From Sceloporus undulatus (Eukaryota > Chordata > Lepidosauria > Squamata > Phrynosomatidae), in contig NC_056528.1 of NCBI RefSeq assembly GCF_019175285.1, forward strand, positions 13,321,961 through 13,385,960: a stretch of DNA of 64,000 nt, in the 5' to 3' direction. Made by a program: the position numbers and the translations under genes. The notes under the pieces were generated by a model. The model saw only the letters and a program-made list of their open reading frames with translations, had not been told where the DNA came from and ran no database searches. Of this stretch, positions 1 to 15,000 are shown in pieces; position 1 is the stretch's first letter, and every line of letters begins with the position of its first letter.

Positions 1-3000
1 TGGCTCATCGGTCAAACTCACTTCTCGCAATCCTGCAAGGGAAGATAAGAGATGGCACTGCACTTCTACGGAAAAATTTGGGGTGCAAGCCTGCTTGCTA
101 ATCTCTCACTTCCACATACAGGCCACAGACTCTCAGCCCAGATGTGAGGGAAACAGTTAGGTTTCTCAGTGAAGAGAATATCCCTTTGCTGTTACCTCTT
201 CAGTTCCAGAGCTATACCAAGGAACAAAGTTAAGGAGAATTTATTTGTTGCATTAATACTCTGGTTGTCCTCCTCACTTTGTTCTTACACCAACCCAGGA
301 AGGTAGGTCAAGTTGGGAGAGTGTGACTGACCTAAGGTCCCCCAGTGAACAGCTTTGGAACTCTCCCTCGATTCCAGCTATTCCCAACCTGTGTCCTCCT
401 AGTGACAGCAGCCCCTGCCCGCCTTTCTTTGTCACCTCTGCTCACCTTCTCCATCGGTAGCGTTCAGCTCCAAGTGCCTCTCCATTGTTGCATCAGCAGG
501 TTCGCTGCTGGGGCCAGGCTGAAGCTCCACGTTCTGTGCGACTGCCATGTACTTTGTGTGCCAGTCGTTTCTCTCGCCAACTAAGCGCATGACCAATTCC
601 TGAAGCTCCATTAACTTCATCTACAGCAAGTCAGAGTCAAGGGGGCAAAGAGAGCCACTGAGGGCCAACTGTCGCACAGAGGACCCATTTCTGCCCCCCA
701 TTATGATCAACTGGAGTTTGGTTGTTCCGTTCACAACCTTCAGTGACCCTTCTGTCCCACTCCCATGGACATGCCTTTTCCTGCCCATCATAAAAGTAAC
801 CATAATAAGGAGGGGGAAGTATTTTTCCTTCATTTATTCATGCACACAGGCTGGGTGTTCAGGGAGGGGTTAGAAGGGCAGCCATTACCAAAACCAAATT
901 AATCAACCTGTAACCAGAGATGAAAATAAATGATCTCTCCCCACCCACCAAGTGTGCTAAGTTCAGTGTAAGCTCTTGAGGACAGGACCTTGCTTGTTAT
1001 TCTATAGGGTGACCCCATTAACTTATGTGGTGCTTTACATCATATGGATAGGATACTCTCTTTCAGAGAGACTTTACTGCTCCAGGCAAGACAGGATGCA
1101 ACCAAAGTTGAAGGTTGTTCAAGTTTAACACCTCCCTCTGCATCAGAAAGCTCTGCTTACCTTCATTTCCTCCTTGTCCTGGGCCAGTCTGCTGATGTAT
1201 TCCTCCTTCTCCCGGTGGCGCTGTTTTAGGATTGCCCTTTGACTCTGGTACAGAGCAATATATTCGCCTGGAACATAGGAGACGTGAGTCAGGCTGGGCA
1301 GGCCTATTAGAAGGATGGTGCTGAGAGTGCTATATGTTTGGATATATGTATTGAAAACTTAAAACCCGTAACCAGGAAGATTAAGAAGGTACAGCCTCCT
1401 CCTTTTTTGGATGTGTGTGTGAGAATATACAAACGTAGAGGAATGCTCAGAAGCTTTGCAAAATACACTGGCTAATACCGGGCCCTTGGAAAAAGAGCAC
1501 TCTTTCTCCAAAACAGCCTTAGTAGGAGTAAAAGCAGTAATACTAAAAGGGCGGATGGCCACAGTGTTTACTGCAAAAATGCCTGCAGTTTTGCAGGCAC
1601 TATATAAAGATTAAAAATCACATACATTTTGCAAGCCATAGTCTTTACTTCCAGTTAGAGGTCATACAGCTCTAGAATTCTGGAATTTCAATAGTTCACA
1701 TCTATCTTTTTTTCTTTTTACCCATTTTCTTTTAGTGGAAAAGGAGGTTGATAGCAAGGAGGGCATAACTCATTGATTCATTTAATTTTATTTACTAAAT
1801 AACTGGTTTTTGAGTTCACTAAACATTCAGGAGATTTGGGAGATGATATGTTTCTCAGCCAGTGTAAGCTCCTAGTCCTGTTTTTTTCCTTTGTCTTCAT
1901 GAATATTTGTGACTCTTACAAATGGAAAGAAAAGCAGAGATCCTTGGGATACTATGAAAGTGGATCACATGCTGTACCCAAACATTTCATAGTGATTTTT
2001 GTTACATGCTTTCTCACTATTTCAGTATGTACATGCAGTTTCATTTTTAAACTCACAACAAACCACTTAAAGAGAATGAATACTTAATGCCATTGGCACA
2101 AAACACAGCCTAGCAATTAAAAGACCCATTGGTTTTAAAGAGTGGGCAGCCCCTCCAGCTTTAAGAGGATCTGGGCAGGGGGCTGCCTGGCCCTTACCTA
2201 TTGTGTCTGTTTCTCCAGACAATTGTATGCAGCGGTGTTCCAGTTCTTCCACCCGGTCTTTCAACTCTGCCTTCTCACGGATCAAGTCTGTGAATCGGGA
2301 CTAAAAGAGCAATAGCCAGTCACTGGGGGCAGGTGGAAGCAAAGGATGAAAGTAAAACCCTTCTGCCACAGCACAGTCCTACAATCTGTGGCATGAACAA
2401 GTGCTCTGGTACTCATCTGGGTTCACAACCCAAGACTCCCCACCACAACACATACCTGTAGCTTCTCCATGGCACGTTTTAAAGCTTCGTGAACCTCCCC
2501 TGGAACAGAATCTGCACTGGAGGCTGGAAAAGACCAGAAAATTCTGTTTGAAAGGTTGAGGAAAGGTCCATGTCTGTTTTGCAGAGTCCCTGCCTTGCTA
2601 GGACCCAAAGAACCATGCATGGATATGCGCCCCCTTTCCACAGCAGTCTTACCTCCTGCTGAGGTGACATGCAGTTGTTGTTCCTTCCTGAGCATTGAAA
2701 TCTGCTGCACAAGGCCTTTGCATTGTCTCTTCTGCTCAATTAGCTGCTGCCTCATCTCTTCACGGTCAGATTCCGCTTGAGACATGGCGGATGTCAAGAA
2801 AGCAACCTAAGAGGCAATTCCAGTACCACCAAAGTTTTGATATGAAGATATAAGTATGGGGTGAGGTGGGGTGGGGGAGCACCTTGTAAAAAGTTTTTTT
2901 TAAAGCTACTAAACAAGGGCCGAGCAAAGTATTGCCCTCCCAACATTTCCACCATTCTTTACTACTGGCTATGCTGTCTGGGACTGATGGTCGTTGCAGT

Positions 3001-6000
3001 GGAATAACACCTGGAGGACTAAACTTTGCCTAACCCTGGAACAAAGGAGTACAAGAGGAACAAAAATAATAATAAAAGACTTGAAAGTGTTTGTAATTTG
3101 GGATTCAACAGTATACCAGTGGGGAGCAGACAATGCAAACGTCTGGTTGCTAGCTTACTTCTTTAAGAAGTAATTAAGTCCCAACATTTAGGGAATATTA
3201 ACCTAAAGTTAACACAAGGGAAACATTGGGCTGTATTGCTAGGAAGATGGTGTAAATCTGGTATACAACTGAAAAGTCTTCGACCAGAAGCTGCACCTCA
3301 AAAATTCTTCCATTTTTATTCCCATTCCCAGCTCAGCTGCAGTCGGGAAAATCAGGAAGACCCACCACTTACCATTTCCTCTTTACTTTCAAAATCCTCT
3401 GGGATGCTGAGCAAAGGAGTCTTCCGGTCTGCCACCATCTCTTCAGTTTCCACACCATCCCCTACAAACAAGAGGAGATGAACAGAGGAGCTAGAACACC
3501 ACCACCACCCCTAGATTTGCCCTCTTGGGTCTTATCCTCCTGGGGAAACCCAAGTCACCTTGCACTCTGGGAAGCATCTTGGCATCCAATTCGGCCATGA
3601 GCTGGCTGACATGAGCCTGCAGTTCTCTGTTCTCTTTGGCAACTGTTTCTAGGCTTTCCTTCAAAGAAACAAACAACAGATCTTTGCAACAGCAACCCAA
3701 AGCACAAGATACACTGACTAGACGACATAATCAGTTTTCATGGAGCTCATTCTGGATGACCTGGAGACTAGGCTCCTGCTATAAACCTGCTCTCAGCAGA
3801 CTTATGATCTTCACCAGCCCAGATGTCAATTTTGATATTCTGTCCGCCATACAAAATCTGCTCTGTGTTAACTGCCACCGTCTTCTCAACTCCAGGCCTT
3901 ACCTTGGCTTGCTGAAGCTCTTTGAAGTGCATCTCGGCTGTGACTTTGCCCTGGACCTCCTCATGCTGCAGCCGGTCCATGAGCTGTGTCTGAAGAAGGT
4001 ACTGTTTGTGCAACTCCTCCTTCTCAGTAGCTAGCTGCTGGTATGCTGCTGTGTACTGCTGAAGATGGGTATAGTACTGATCTCGTTGTTCCTGAAGAGC
4101 TTGGGCCTCCTGCGTTTTCTGAGACACCTTAGACAAAGAAGGGAAAAACCCAGCTAATCATTGTCTAATCCAGAAGTGGGTAATAGAGATTGATGTATTT
4201 ATACAAATATTTTCTCCCCATCCTCATACTTGATTAGGTGCAGAATTACCACACAATGCTGGGACATTATCAAATAGATTGTTTGTTTTTGTTGTTTTTT
4301 TATTTATATACCGCTATTTCAAAGATCATAGCGGTGAACAGCAAGTAAGCTAATTTGCCCCCAACAGTCTGGGTACTCATTTTAGCGACCTCGGAAGGAT
4401 GCAAGCCTGAGTCGAGCTTGGGCCCTTTTGCTGGTCTTGAACTCGCAACCTTGTGGTTTCGAGTGAATGGCTGCAGTACAGGCATTTAACCACTGCGCCA
4501 CCAGGGCTATGAAAAATTTACATTAACACCGCCGAGGGTAAAGGGAAGCAGAGGAAGGGAGAGAACTATTTAAGAACTGTAAGGTAGGCAAGAAAAAGGG
4601 TTCTTTTGTCATTTCTCACACCTCCAAATATATGAACTCTAGGGATTCAACTGTTTTTCACTGGAGCTAAGCACCTATGAACACACAGTGGATTAAAAGC
4701 CCTAACTGCGATATTCTTTTCCAGTTCAATCACAAAGAGGCTGAGCTCTGTCACCTAAGTTAAGGAATTGGTACAGCAAAGTATCCTAAGTTAGTCTCAA
4801 AGACTGCTAAGGAGGGACGAAGCTACAAGGGGAGACCAACCTCCTCACTCTGTGACTCTCAGGGTTGCCTTTCCCTCAGATCCATCCCTGCTGGCTTCCC
4901 TCATTCACCACACTGTCCCTGGGTAGAGAATTACCATCTCCTTGAACTCCGCCAGCTTCTCTTGCAGCTCCCCAATCTTCTTGGCCAACTCCTTCTTCAC
5001 ATGCTGCTCTGACTGCAAGGCACTTGTCACCTCCATGTTCTCATTGGTCTGTGAAGGAAGAGGTTAAGCCAGGTAAGCGCACAATCCTTCACATTAGCTG
5101 CAAGAAGGCACATTACCAGAATTATATCAAGGGTAAGCAAACCTATGGCCTCAGGGCCATTTTTATGGCCAACAATAACCCTCAGGAGCAAACCTCCCCA
5201 TAACAGGAAGTAATGGCATGGGACTGGGAACGGCAACATTTTTGGGATAACAGCAAGATGACAGAAGGCACCATGGCCTCTAACCACCATTCAGGAGGGA
5301 CGCACCAGTTTGACAAACCCATTCTGTAGCTCAGCCAGCTGCTCCTTCAGTTCCCGGTTCTGAGTCATGGCCCGGCTGATGGTGGCCTTGTCGCTCTGCA
5401 TGTTCTCCAGGATTTGCTGCCTGTCAACAGCCTCCTCGCTATAGCGCTGCAGGGTCCTCTCCAGCTCCTGCAGGCGCTCCTCCTGCTCCTGGTTGAGGCG
5501 GCTCAGCTGCTCGTTGTCCCGCACCTGGGCCTGGCACTGCCCCTGGAGTGCCTCCTTCTCCTCCTGCAGGCGGCTCAGCTCCCCTTGCAGGCGCAGCTCT
5601 GCTTCCGTTGGGCCTGCAGGAGGGGCAGGCTCACTTTCCGTGGGCTTCACGGCTACAGAACCGAGGGAGAGAAAGAGTGGCAGACCCATCACAACTCCAC
5701 GTTAATTCCCCCATGACCATTTACAGCAAGGAGGGTAAAGTATGGCCTTAAGGGCATTTTTTTGTGTCAACGCCCACAAATAATTTTGGGGAAGCTGAAA
5801 TAGTGTTTTAATTGGACCAAAGATAGCCAATAGCACCTCACATCGCTTTTTTCCCTTTCTTAAATGGAGATTTAAACATTTAATATTTTTCATGTAAAAC
5901 ATGAGCATTATGGGAGGAAGGGATGACACAGCCCCAAATCCAACTGCTAATCCCAAAAAGTTACTGAATTAACTGAATGGTTACATCAGCACTTATGTAA

Positions 6001-9000
6001 ATTCTACTGATTCAGCCGGTCTGCTCTAGTTGGGACAAGCAATAGGATTTAGATCAATGAATCCCAAAGAAGTGCCTGTAAGGAGGCCCTTTTGCAGTCC
6101 TTGCACCTGAATCTTACCTGACTGACTGCTCAGTAACTCAGACAGGTTGTTTTCCAGTTCCTGGATTCGATTTACATTCAGTTCCCTTTCTTCTGTCATA
6201 GTGTGTATCTACACAATAGGAAAAGGTAAGGAAAGAGCAGTCTTACTATCACCAACTTTTGTGCAAAACTGCAGGCTCCCCTCCAGTTCCCCAAAACCAC
6301 TGCAATGACAGAAGCGTCTTCTTGTTGCTATTCTTACCTGCTCAGAAAGCACCTGTACTCGCTGCTGCCAGATTCCTCCTTCCTCCTTCAACTTCTGGAC
6401 ATACCGATCCCGCTCAGCCTGTAGTTGCTGGAGCGATTCCGACAGCTGCTCAGTAAATAATAAGACAAAAAGCTTAAGCTAAGCAATGTGGAGGAAGCTA
6501 CTACTCCCAGACACAGAGCTGAGTGAGGTTGCTCTGAAGGCTCAATCCCCAAGTCTACCAGAAAGGCCTGCATGTCTAAGGCTCTTCTGGGATCCCTCCC
6601 TACCTGAGCAATTTGTGCTTCTAAATTTCCTCTTTCTTCTAGAGCCATCTGCAGCTGCTGAGTGGCATCAGGGACTCCTGGCTGGCTTGCAAACTGTAGA
6701 GGGAATCAAACTGTTAAGGCAAACAGACAGATCCTCAGATTCATTTTATTCCATCTCTCCGTCCAACCCTTCAGCAGTTGCCCACAATGGTTTCCCATTC
6801 TTCGAAAGCCCCCTTTAGCCTAGCTCCTGCATTAAGGATGGAGGATTAACATGGATATTTTGTAATAGAGAAGAGAGAGAAATCTTAAGTGCAGTTCTGC
6901 ATACTTGGCCCAAGGGAGCATTCCAGTTAGAAACAGTTATGCTGTGCTTCTTCATTTCTAGTGGTTGCTGTTACGGAAGGGAAGCCGGGAAGGTTCAGTA
7001 ACCTGGGCAAGGATTCCATAAATCATAAAACACAATTTTGGAGACTTTATGATGTGTATCAAAATCTGTAGTGGAAGAGCTAATAAATTGGCAGGCTCCT
7101 CTCCTAAGGCTATAGAGGTTTTACAAAAGACTCCAATTTTCTTACTGAAACATACACATTAACAGTGTGGAGGCAGACATTCTGCATCACATAGAGCCTC
7201 TCCCTCCCACAGCTAAATATACAGCAGGGCAAAAACACTTAGTATCCTCTCTGGCAGTGTAACAGTCACCTGTTGAATCATCAGCTCTGCCATTTCCAGT
7301 TTCTTGTGCAAATCCTCCACGTCCAGCTTCATGGCCGAGTTTTCAGAGATTAAGCTGCGCAGCTTCTCAGAGAGTTCAGAATTCTGCTGCTTGACTTCTT
7401 CACTACTTTTGCTAGAGGTAAGAAAATACACACACATGCAATAGGTACAACTATATGCAGAAGCCAGTCTTCACCTTTGACATCCAGAACTTGCCACAAG
7501 TCTGAAAAAAGCTCCAGACTCTGCTTTTGAGTTATAATGTACATGCCTCAGGGCAGAGTGCATGGTCCCTAAAAGCCCTTGGTTTAAGCTTACAGCATCT
7601 TTGTGAACTAGGTTAAATTAAGAGACAGCCAATTTTTCAATACTAAATTCACAATGTAACCTCAGAACCGCAATTTTTGCCATTGCCTTTCTGCTGCATG
7701 AAGGAGATGGGGAGGAAATCAGAATATATCCCAAGAGTGAACTGGAAAAACTTCTGATGATAGATAGCACTGCAGCAAGAAGACGATCAAATCTCACCTT
7801 TGCTTGTAGACTTCCATTTTCAGACTATCTCGTTCCTTTGCCAGCTCTTTGTTATGCTGCCAACGAGAAAAAATGAATAAATCAATGAGGGAGGTTGAAA
7901 CCTTGAGCACTCCTGGGCAGCCCCTGCTTATTTCCCAGTTCTGTTGATGGCAAAAGATACAAATTAAGCTAACTACCGTAAATAAAAATAAATCAAATTG
8001 TTTTGGCACTTTAGGTTTCCTCCCAAACAATCATGCTTAAGTAACAATAATTTCCTCCTTTTTCATGGCACCCAAATTTTGCCTCAGGTGGGGATGGTCT
8101 TGGGTCTATATTTTTAGAAAAGAGCTCTTTATCTACTGTATATAGATATCTTAAAATCATATACAAGAAAAAGAGTACACAACAAAGCACTAGCACCAGT
8201 ATCTCAGGGATGCTAGGACCTGGATACACCAAGTGATGGCAGGGCCATTCCTCTGGGCCATACCACCACCTCACAAAAAGGACTTGTGACAAAGTAACTC
8301 CTGAAATCTGATACCAATTAGATTTGAAATAAGAGCTGGAGACAGCCAGATGGCACTGATGCCAAAAAGACTCTCTGACAGGGAACGCTGCCCTCAGTCT
8401 CCCTGGCAGAAGAACACTTGGCAAGCTTAACAAAGTGGACTGCCAAAGCTAGGGAGCTCAACAAAGCCAACACACTGCCCACCCAACCCCCTTTTAAAAA
8501 AGAGAAATGCTTACTGGGGATAAGAGAAGGTGGGGGAAAATGTAGCCATGCCTACAAAGATAGAAAGCCCCAACTGAGAAAGAAGATATAAGAAAATGGA
8601 ATGTAAATGTAAGGAGTTCTCACTTTCTCTGCCTGCTTCTGTTGGGCAGAAAGAGAGGAAAGTGTGTGCTCCACCTCAGATATTCTCTGTCGAGAGGCTT
8701 GCAACCGAGCAGCAAGGTCCTCGGCTTCTCCTGTTGAAGAGAAAATGAGGTTAGGTGGCAATTAAACCCAAGCAGGATATTTCGTTTCTTAGGCCAAATC
8801 AAAGCGCTGGTTCTTACCTAGTACAGTATACTATATGGAATGTAAAACAGAGATGATGATGAGAAGTCATCCTTTGCACCCCTTCATCCTATGAAATGGT
8901 GGCGGGGTGACAGGATCAGGCCTCCAGCTTAAGGAGGGTTTCTTTCACTGATTCTCACCACCACTTTATATAATCTGGTGCCCTCCGGATGTACTGGATG

Positions 9001-12000
9001 TAACATCTGCTTGCCTTGTTAATTCAGACTGATAGGAATTTGTATCCCAAACATCTAGAGGACGTGAAGCTGACAGAAGCCTGCCACACGGCACATGGAA
9101 ATGTTTTGAATAAATGTCCTTAAAGGCCTGCTTCTTTGCTTCTGTTCAGGGTTTGAAATCCCATTGGGTGGCCTTGGGCAAATCACACTCTCCCAGCCTC
9201 AGAGGAAGGCAAAGGCAAACCCCCTCTGAATAAATCTTGCCAAGAAAACCCTGTGATAGGTTCATCTGAGGGTTGCCATAAGTTGGAAATGACTTGGAGG
9301 TAACACAACAAAAAATTCCCAATCAGCTCTTCTGGAACTGTACTCTCTCTTCCCATTGACTAAGAGGCCTTCCACAAACAGAGGCCTTCCACAAACCAAT
9401 GCCTTCCAGTTGTTTTGGGATACAACATCCATCATCCTTAAATGTTAACCCTACTGGCTGAGATGGGGGCTCTAGTTTAAAATATCTGGAGGGTACTATC
9501 TCTCGTGGCATGAATGAGTCAGAGAGTTGCAGTCAAGGCCAAAGGATCAAGGCAACAGTCTTGCCTCAGTCTTGAACAATCGCTTTAGCACAGAGATAAG
9601 GAAAATGCAACCCTGGGGCTACCTGTGCCCCACTCAGTCTATTTTTGCAGCCATCGGCCCATCCAGATTTCCCAGACTATTCTTCTTCTGGACAGAAGAA
9701 AAGGGTGAACTGCTTATTCCGGAGGCCTCGCTTTCTCTCAAGGTGATCTGTCTGCCAGATAACTCACAGTCTAGCCTACCTGCTTTTTGGCGAGCAGCCT
9801 GCTGCGTATGAGAAAGGGCCGTCTGCAGCTCTGACTTTTCGGAAACCAGGATCCCAATAGTCTGAATGTGGACCTGCAAAGAAAGCACAGAACACCTGAA
9901 TGAAGGATGGGGGAAGCCTATTGTCTGGCATCCTTCTGTCAGAGCAACTGAAGAAAAGACTCATCATTACCAAAGGATGACCTTTCCCAAATTGTCACAC
10001 GAACATCAAAAGAGAGCAAAAAGATAAAACTGGTGAGGGCATAAATATGCTGAAATAAATAAGAAGCAGGCCTATATCTACCTGTAATTGTTCTCGCAAT
10101 GCTGCTTGCTCCTTTGCAAATTTCTGCTCAAACCCCTTCTTCTCCTATGAAAACACAGAATATGCTCATGCATATATATCATCATCATCATGAAAATCAT
10201 GCTACAGTTACAAACTTCCTCAAGTATCCCCAAAATTCAGCCAATGCACACCGCCAGAGATGTCATAAGCTCTATACCAACCCATTGCTGCTGCACCCAG
10301 TAGGCAGTTTCTGTAACTTGTCTCCTCATTGTTGGGCTAAGTCAGTTAACTATCACTCATTCTCCCAGCACACTGTGGGAACTTTCCCTGCTCCTGACTG
10401 TGAAGAATCAAACTGGCTATACCTGTCTGCAGAGCACAGCATATTACCTTCTCCAGCTGATTCACAGCTTCTTGGTTTTGCTGTTTCTGCAGAAGGAACA
10501 AAAAGGATACAACAGTATTACCTACATGCTCAGTTCCCCCCAACTGGTCGGCATGCTTTTGCTAGGTTAATACAAAGAGGATTAAAAGGCCTTTCAACAT
10601 TTATAGCTTTTGGTCAGAATCAACAGACCCTGAACTCCCAATGTAAATGCTAGCTGCAGTCAATTGATACTGAACAACTATTCTGACACATTTTGTAGCA
10701 GATATGGGTCAATAATTAACAGCATTTCCCACCACTATGATAAAAGCTGCTACACAAGCGTCTCAAGGATTGTTTAATGCAATGTGTAAGATAGGCAGCA
10801 ATGTAAATCGGGGCCACATCACATACTGTTACCATATCAAATCAACTCTTGTTCAGGACAGCACATCTGAGCTGCAGAAACCTGCGCCCTGGTGGCGCAG
10901 TGGGTAAATGCCTGTACTGCAGCCATTTACTCGAAACCACAAGGTTGCGAGTTCAAGACCAGCACAGCATCCGTAGCTCGACTCAGGCTTGCATCCTTCC
11001 GAGGTCGCTAAAATGAGTACCCAGACTGTTGGGGGCAAATTAGCTTACTTGCTAATTAGCTTACTTGCTGTTCACCGCTATGATCTTTGGAATAGCGGTA
11101 TATAAATGAAACAATTATTATTATTATTATTAGGCAAGAGACTAAGGCGTGTTCACATTAATTCAGGCAGAATTACATCTGACTCCAGGCAGACTTAATA
11201 TGAAACTCTGCTGGCAGCGGATCACAGTGCCACTGGTGGCCTCTGAACTTTCCTCACTCGCTCCCAGAGACCAGATACTGCCTCCTCTTATTTTTTAGAA
11301 AGGTTTCTCTCATAAAGCAACATCAGCAGCTACTTTCTGGGAAGGGGCTTTTTGAATACTCCAAAATATTGCTAGGATATTGCTAGGACAGGCCACTCTT
11401 TCCTGTTATGTCAGAACCTGGCCTCAGAAACCAAGGACCTGGAGGTGGTGACCTAAGAACATGCTAACAGACTTGTACAGCTCTCACTACATTCACTGTT
11501 CCATGAACCTCATGGGTCCTTTCATAATTGAAAAATAAATATAGTGAAATTTATGGCTAACATCAATTCCTTAAAAGGTTCATTATTTTTTTCCTCATCA
11601 TGGAATTTGAGTCCTCATTTGCAAATACGTGCAAAGCAACTCTTCATGTTTCCACCTGCTTTGGTTAAAGGCACGTGGCAAAAACTGTTTGTGGGCAATA
11701 CTCAAATGCAAGGCATTTCAGAAATCCACTGAAATGCTACAGCAGGAAAAACAGGGGAGACAAAGAAAAGAACAGTGCAGCAAAAAACTAAGAGATGCCA
11801 TGCAACAAGCAGGGGAGGATGAAATGAAGGGGGAAGCAATTTGAACAATACAGGGTTCTTTCCTGACTGAGAAAAGAGGCCTTACACATTCCTAGCTGTA
11901 TTCAAAAGGCAGCCAAGTGAGTAATAGAAGCAGAAGCAGCCCATGCAAGCTAGAAGACAAACAGGCTCACTCACTGTGCCACAAGTGCTGAAAAACTCGT

Positions 12001-15000
12001 CACACGCTATCCCTATGTTTGGGTCAAGCATGTTTAGCCCCACACTCTGCTGAAACAAATTCAATACATTCAGTGTTGTCTATGATGGGAAAAATCAGTG
12101 ACAGTACGTTATGAAAAAGTTATATGGTAGCATACCCTGTTTAAATCTATTTCTTAATGCAAGGCCTAGTCTTTAATGAGCCCATTCTAACAGCTCCCAG
12201 AACGTAATCCAAGCCTGTGCTTCTAATGAGTATTTATTTGCATTATACCAGATTTTAGCTATTCTTTGGACTACAATTCCCAGAATTCTTAGACAGCATG
12301 GCCAGTGTTTCTACTAGCTGGGGATTCTGGAAGTCACAGCACAAAAAAGTAACTTTCCAATTTCTGTGAGACACTCTCAACCTCAGGTATAGTTCTCCAT
12401 CCCCCCAGAGCTTGAATTAAGCATCTCAGCAACAGAACTAGCTGGGACAATATATACTAAATTAAACTTGGTTCCCATTGATCTGATAGTATCTTCTCTT
12501 TCTAGCTGGCAAGTTCTTAGCTTATGAGGCATTCTGCCCTTTTGGTCTGCCTCCCATCTCTATGGCAAGCTTGAGGAACCCTCACACACATTTTTCATTT
12601 TGAGGGCCGGATTCTCTCAGAGATACAACACGACAGAAAAAGATTCTGTATGTGTGAGGCAACCACGTTTCCCTTCCCCTCTTCTCTCTCTGACCCTGCT
12701 TTTCTCTCTCTTGCTTGCTTTCTCTCCATTGGGATACTCCTGCCAGAGGTCTAAAATGACTGCCTGCAGAGGGCCAGCTGAAATTACAGCTACAGGTAAC
12801 TCACTGCTGCTGTGCAAGAATCAAGAGCCAAGTCCTTTGTTTGCCCACATTTTCTCAAAAGATCTGTCTTCTGCCAAAACGAACACTCCTCAGTGTGTAA
12901 ACAGACAAGATAGACGGGTCATGTGAACTCACAGACATAAACTTGCTCAAGATGTCTCCTCTGAGGCCAAGGCTTTCATTTTAGACCCCAAGTTCCTTCT
13001 AGTGCTACTGGATCACGTTGACTACCATCCCACTTCTAGGTGAATGACAACTTTTCTTGTGGCACTGTGAAAGAACCCAGGACCTTGCAGGCATCCAGAG
13101 AGCACAAAGGAGCAGCAAGACAAGGCCAAACAAGTTGGGTCTAGTTGTGATTCTTACCAATTCCTCTATCTTTGTACTGAGTTGTTTGTTTGTTAGATTG
13201 CTGGAGTCTAGAGCTACTGCCAGCTCCTGGTAACGGGTCTGATGGGCACATGCAGACAAGAGGAGGAGAGAGGAAGAGGAGAGGGGAGAAGAAGGAAAGA
13301 AAAAGGCAAATCATTTAAAAGGGGGGAAGAAAATGATCAACCTTTGTGATTCCCCATCCCCACAAACAAACAAAAAAGCCATCTCCCACTCAAACACTTG
13401 GGCCTCAATCCAACTGCTAGTCCAAACTGGACTGAGTTACCTTTTAGTAACTGATCCAACTCTAAGTAGTAGAAGCAACTAGATTTAGGGCAATCTGATT
13501 CCCCTTCAAAGACAACTCTGCATTCTGATAAAACTCAAGATAGGCCCTTAATATGTCCAATCTGGAAGTCACTCGGAGAACATTCATCCAAATACCAAAG
13601 AAACCAGCAGTGTATATTTTTGTTTTACAGTGGGCAGGCAGTTGTATTCAAGTCAGTTGTCACTGCCAGAATGCACCATGGATACCTATTCAAATCAATG
13701 CTTAATGACAAAAAGCACATATCTGTGGACCTACCGCCATTTCTTTCATATCTGTGGAAGACGCAGCATTTTCCCCATTCACGTAGGCCACTGGCTGCAA
13801 AATACAGATACCTGTTATTACAATATACAGCTAGCTAAAATTGGTATATTCCATTGGCTTGGGTAAACATGAGTTTTAGCATGATATTCCTCTGGCAGAA
13901 ACATGAAAAGATGTCTCCAGAATCAGGGAAATAAAGAATGAACTTCAAAGTAATTTAGCATAACCCCCGGGTCACTTTAAATACACATCGACTTTGCAGG
14001 CTCTCACTCTCATCATCATAGGTATGAAAACATCATATTGTTTTATTGTCTGGCTATAAAGACATTTAATAAATAAATTTTAAATAAATTTTTTATTTTT
14101 ATACCGCCCTTCCATAGATCAGGGCGGTTGACAGCAAAATATCAAACAACATATACATCAGGGTTACAAACAATTACATACAAACAGAATAAAACCCCCG
14201 TTAGCCAGTCCTCTTTGCCACAGAAGAGGAAGGGAGGCCCACTGGACTTTAATCGGGGAATGCAAGCTGAAATAGAAAGGTTTTTAGGTCCTTTCTAAAT
14301 TGGGCCAGGGAGGTGGCCGAGCGGAGCTCTGTGGGCAGCGTGTTCCAAAGGGCTGGGGCGGCAATGGAAAATGTCTTCCTCGCGGTGGAGGTCAACCTAG
14401 CCCCTGGCACCCTAAGTAGTTGCTGCCCAGATATTCTGAGGGTGCGGGACGGAATGTACGGGGAGAGGCGGTCCTTCAGGTATCCTGGGCCCAAGCCATT
14501 TAGGGCTTTATAGGTCATCACCAACACCTTATATTGTGCCCGGAAGCGAATAGGCAGCCAATGCAGATCTTTAAGCACCGGTGTAATATGGCTGGCCCTG
14601 GAAGTTCCAGTGACCAGCCTGGCTGCCATATTCTGTACCATTTGTAGCTTCCGGGTTTGGTATAAGGGTTGCCCCATGTAGAGTGCGTTGCAGAAATCCA
14701 ATCTCGAGGTTACCAGAGCATGTACTACCGTTTCAAGGTCCCTCTGGGCCAGGTATGGGCGCAGCTGGCGAATAATTTAGAATTACTGAACATTCCTGAG
14801 CCAGCTTCTTAACCCTCATTTAGGTAGAAAAATAATGAAGTGAGACAAATCAGAAAGCTCTGGCTATTACCTGACTGACCATGCCGTTCAGCTGCTCGGA
14901 GAGCTGGCGGAGACTCTCTGTCAGTGAGAGGGACCTGGAAAAGGAACCAGGCAGATCCTTTAATAAAAAAGGGACTAGTAATACAATGGGAAAAAGACAC

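Noticed and set aside
8011-8433. 140-residue minus-strand frame in a GOLGA2 intron with hydrophobic stretches
   Set aside because: No homology recognised, no fitting splice sites, and the flanking GOLGA2 exons join in phase without it.
10099-10653. 184-residue plus-strand frame
   Set aside because: It runs antisense across two confirmed GOLGA2 exons and their introns, and has no recognisable domain.
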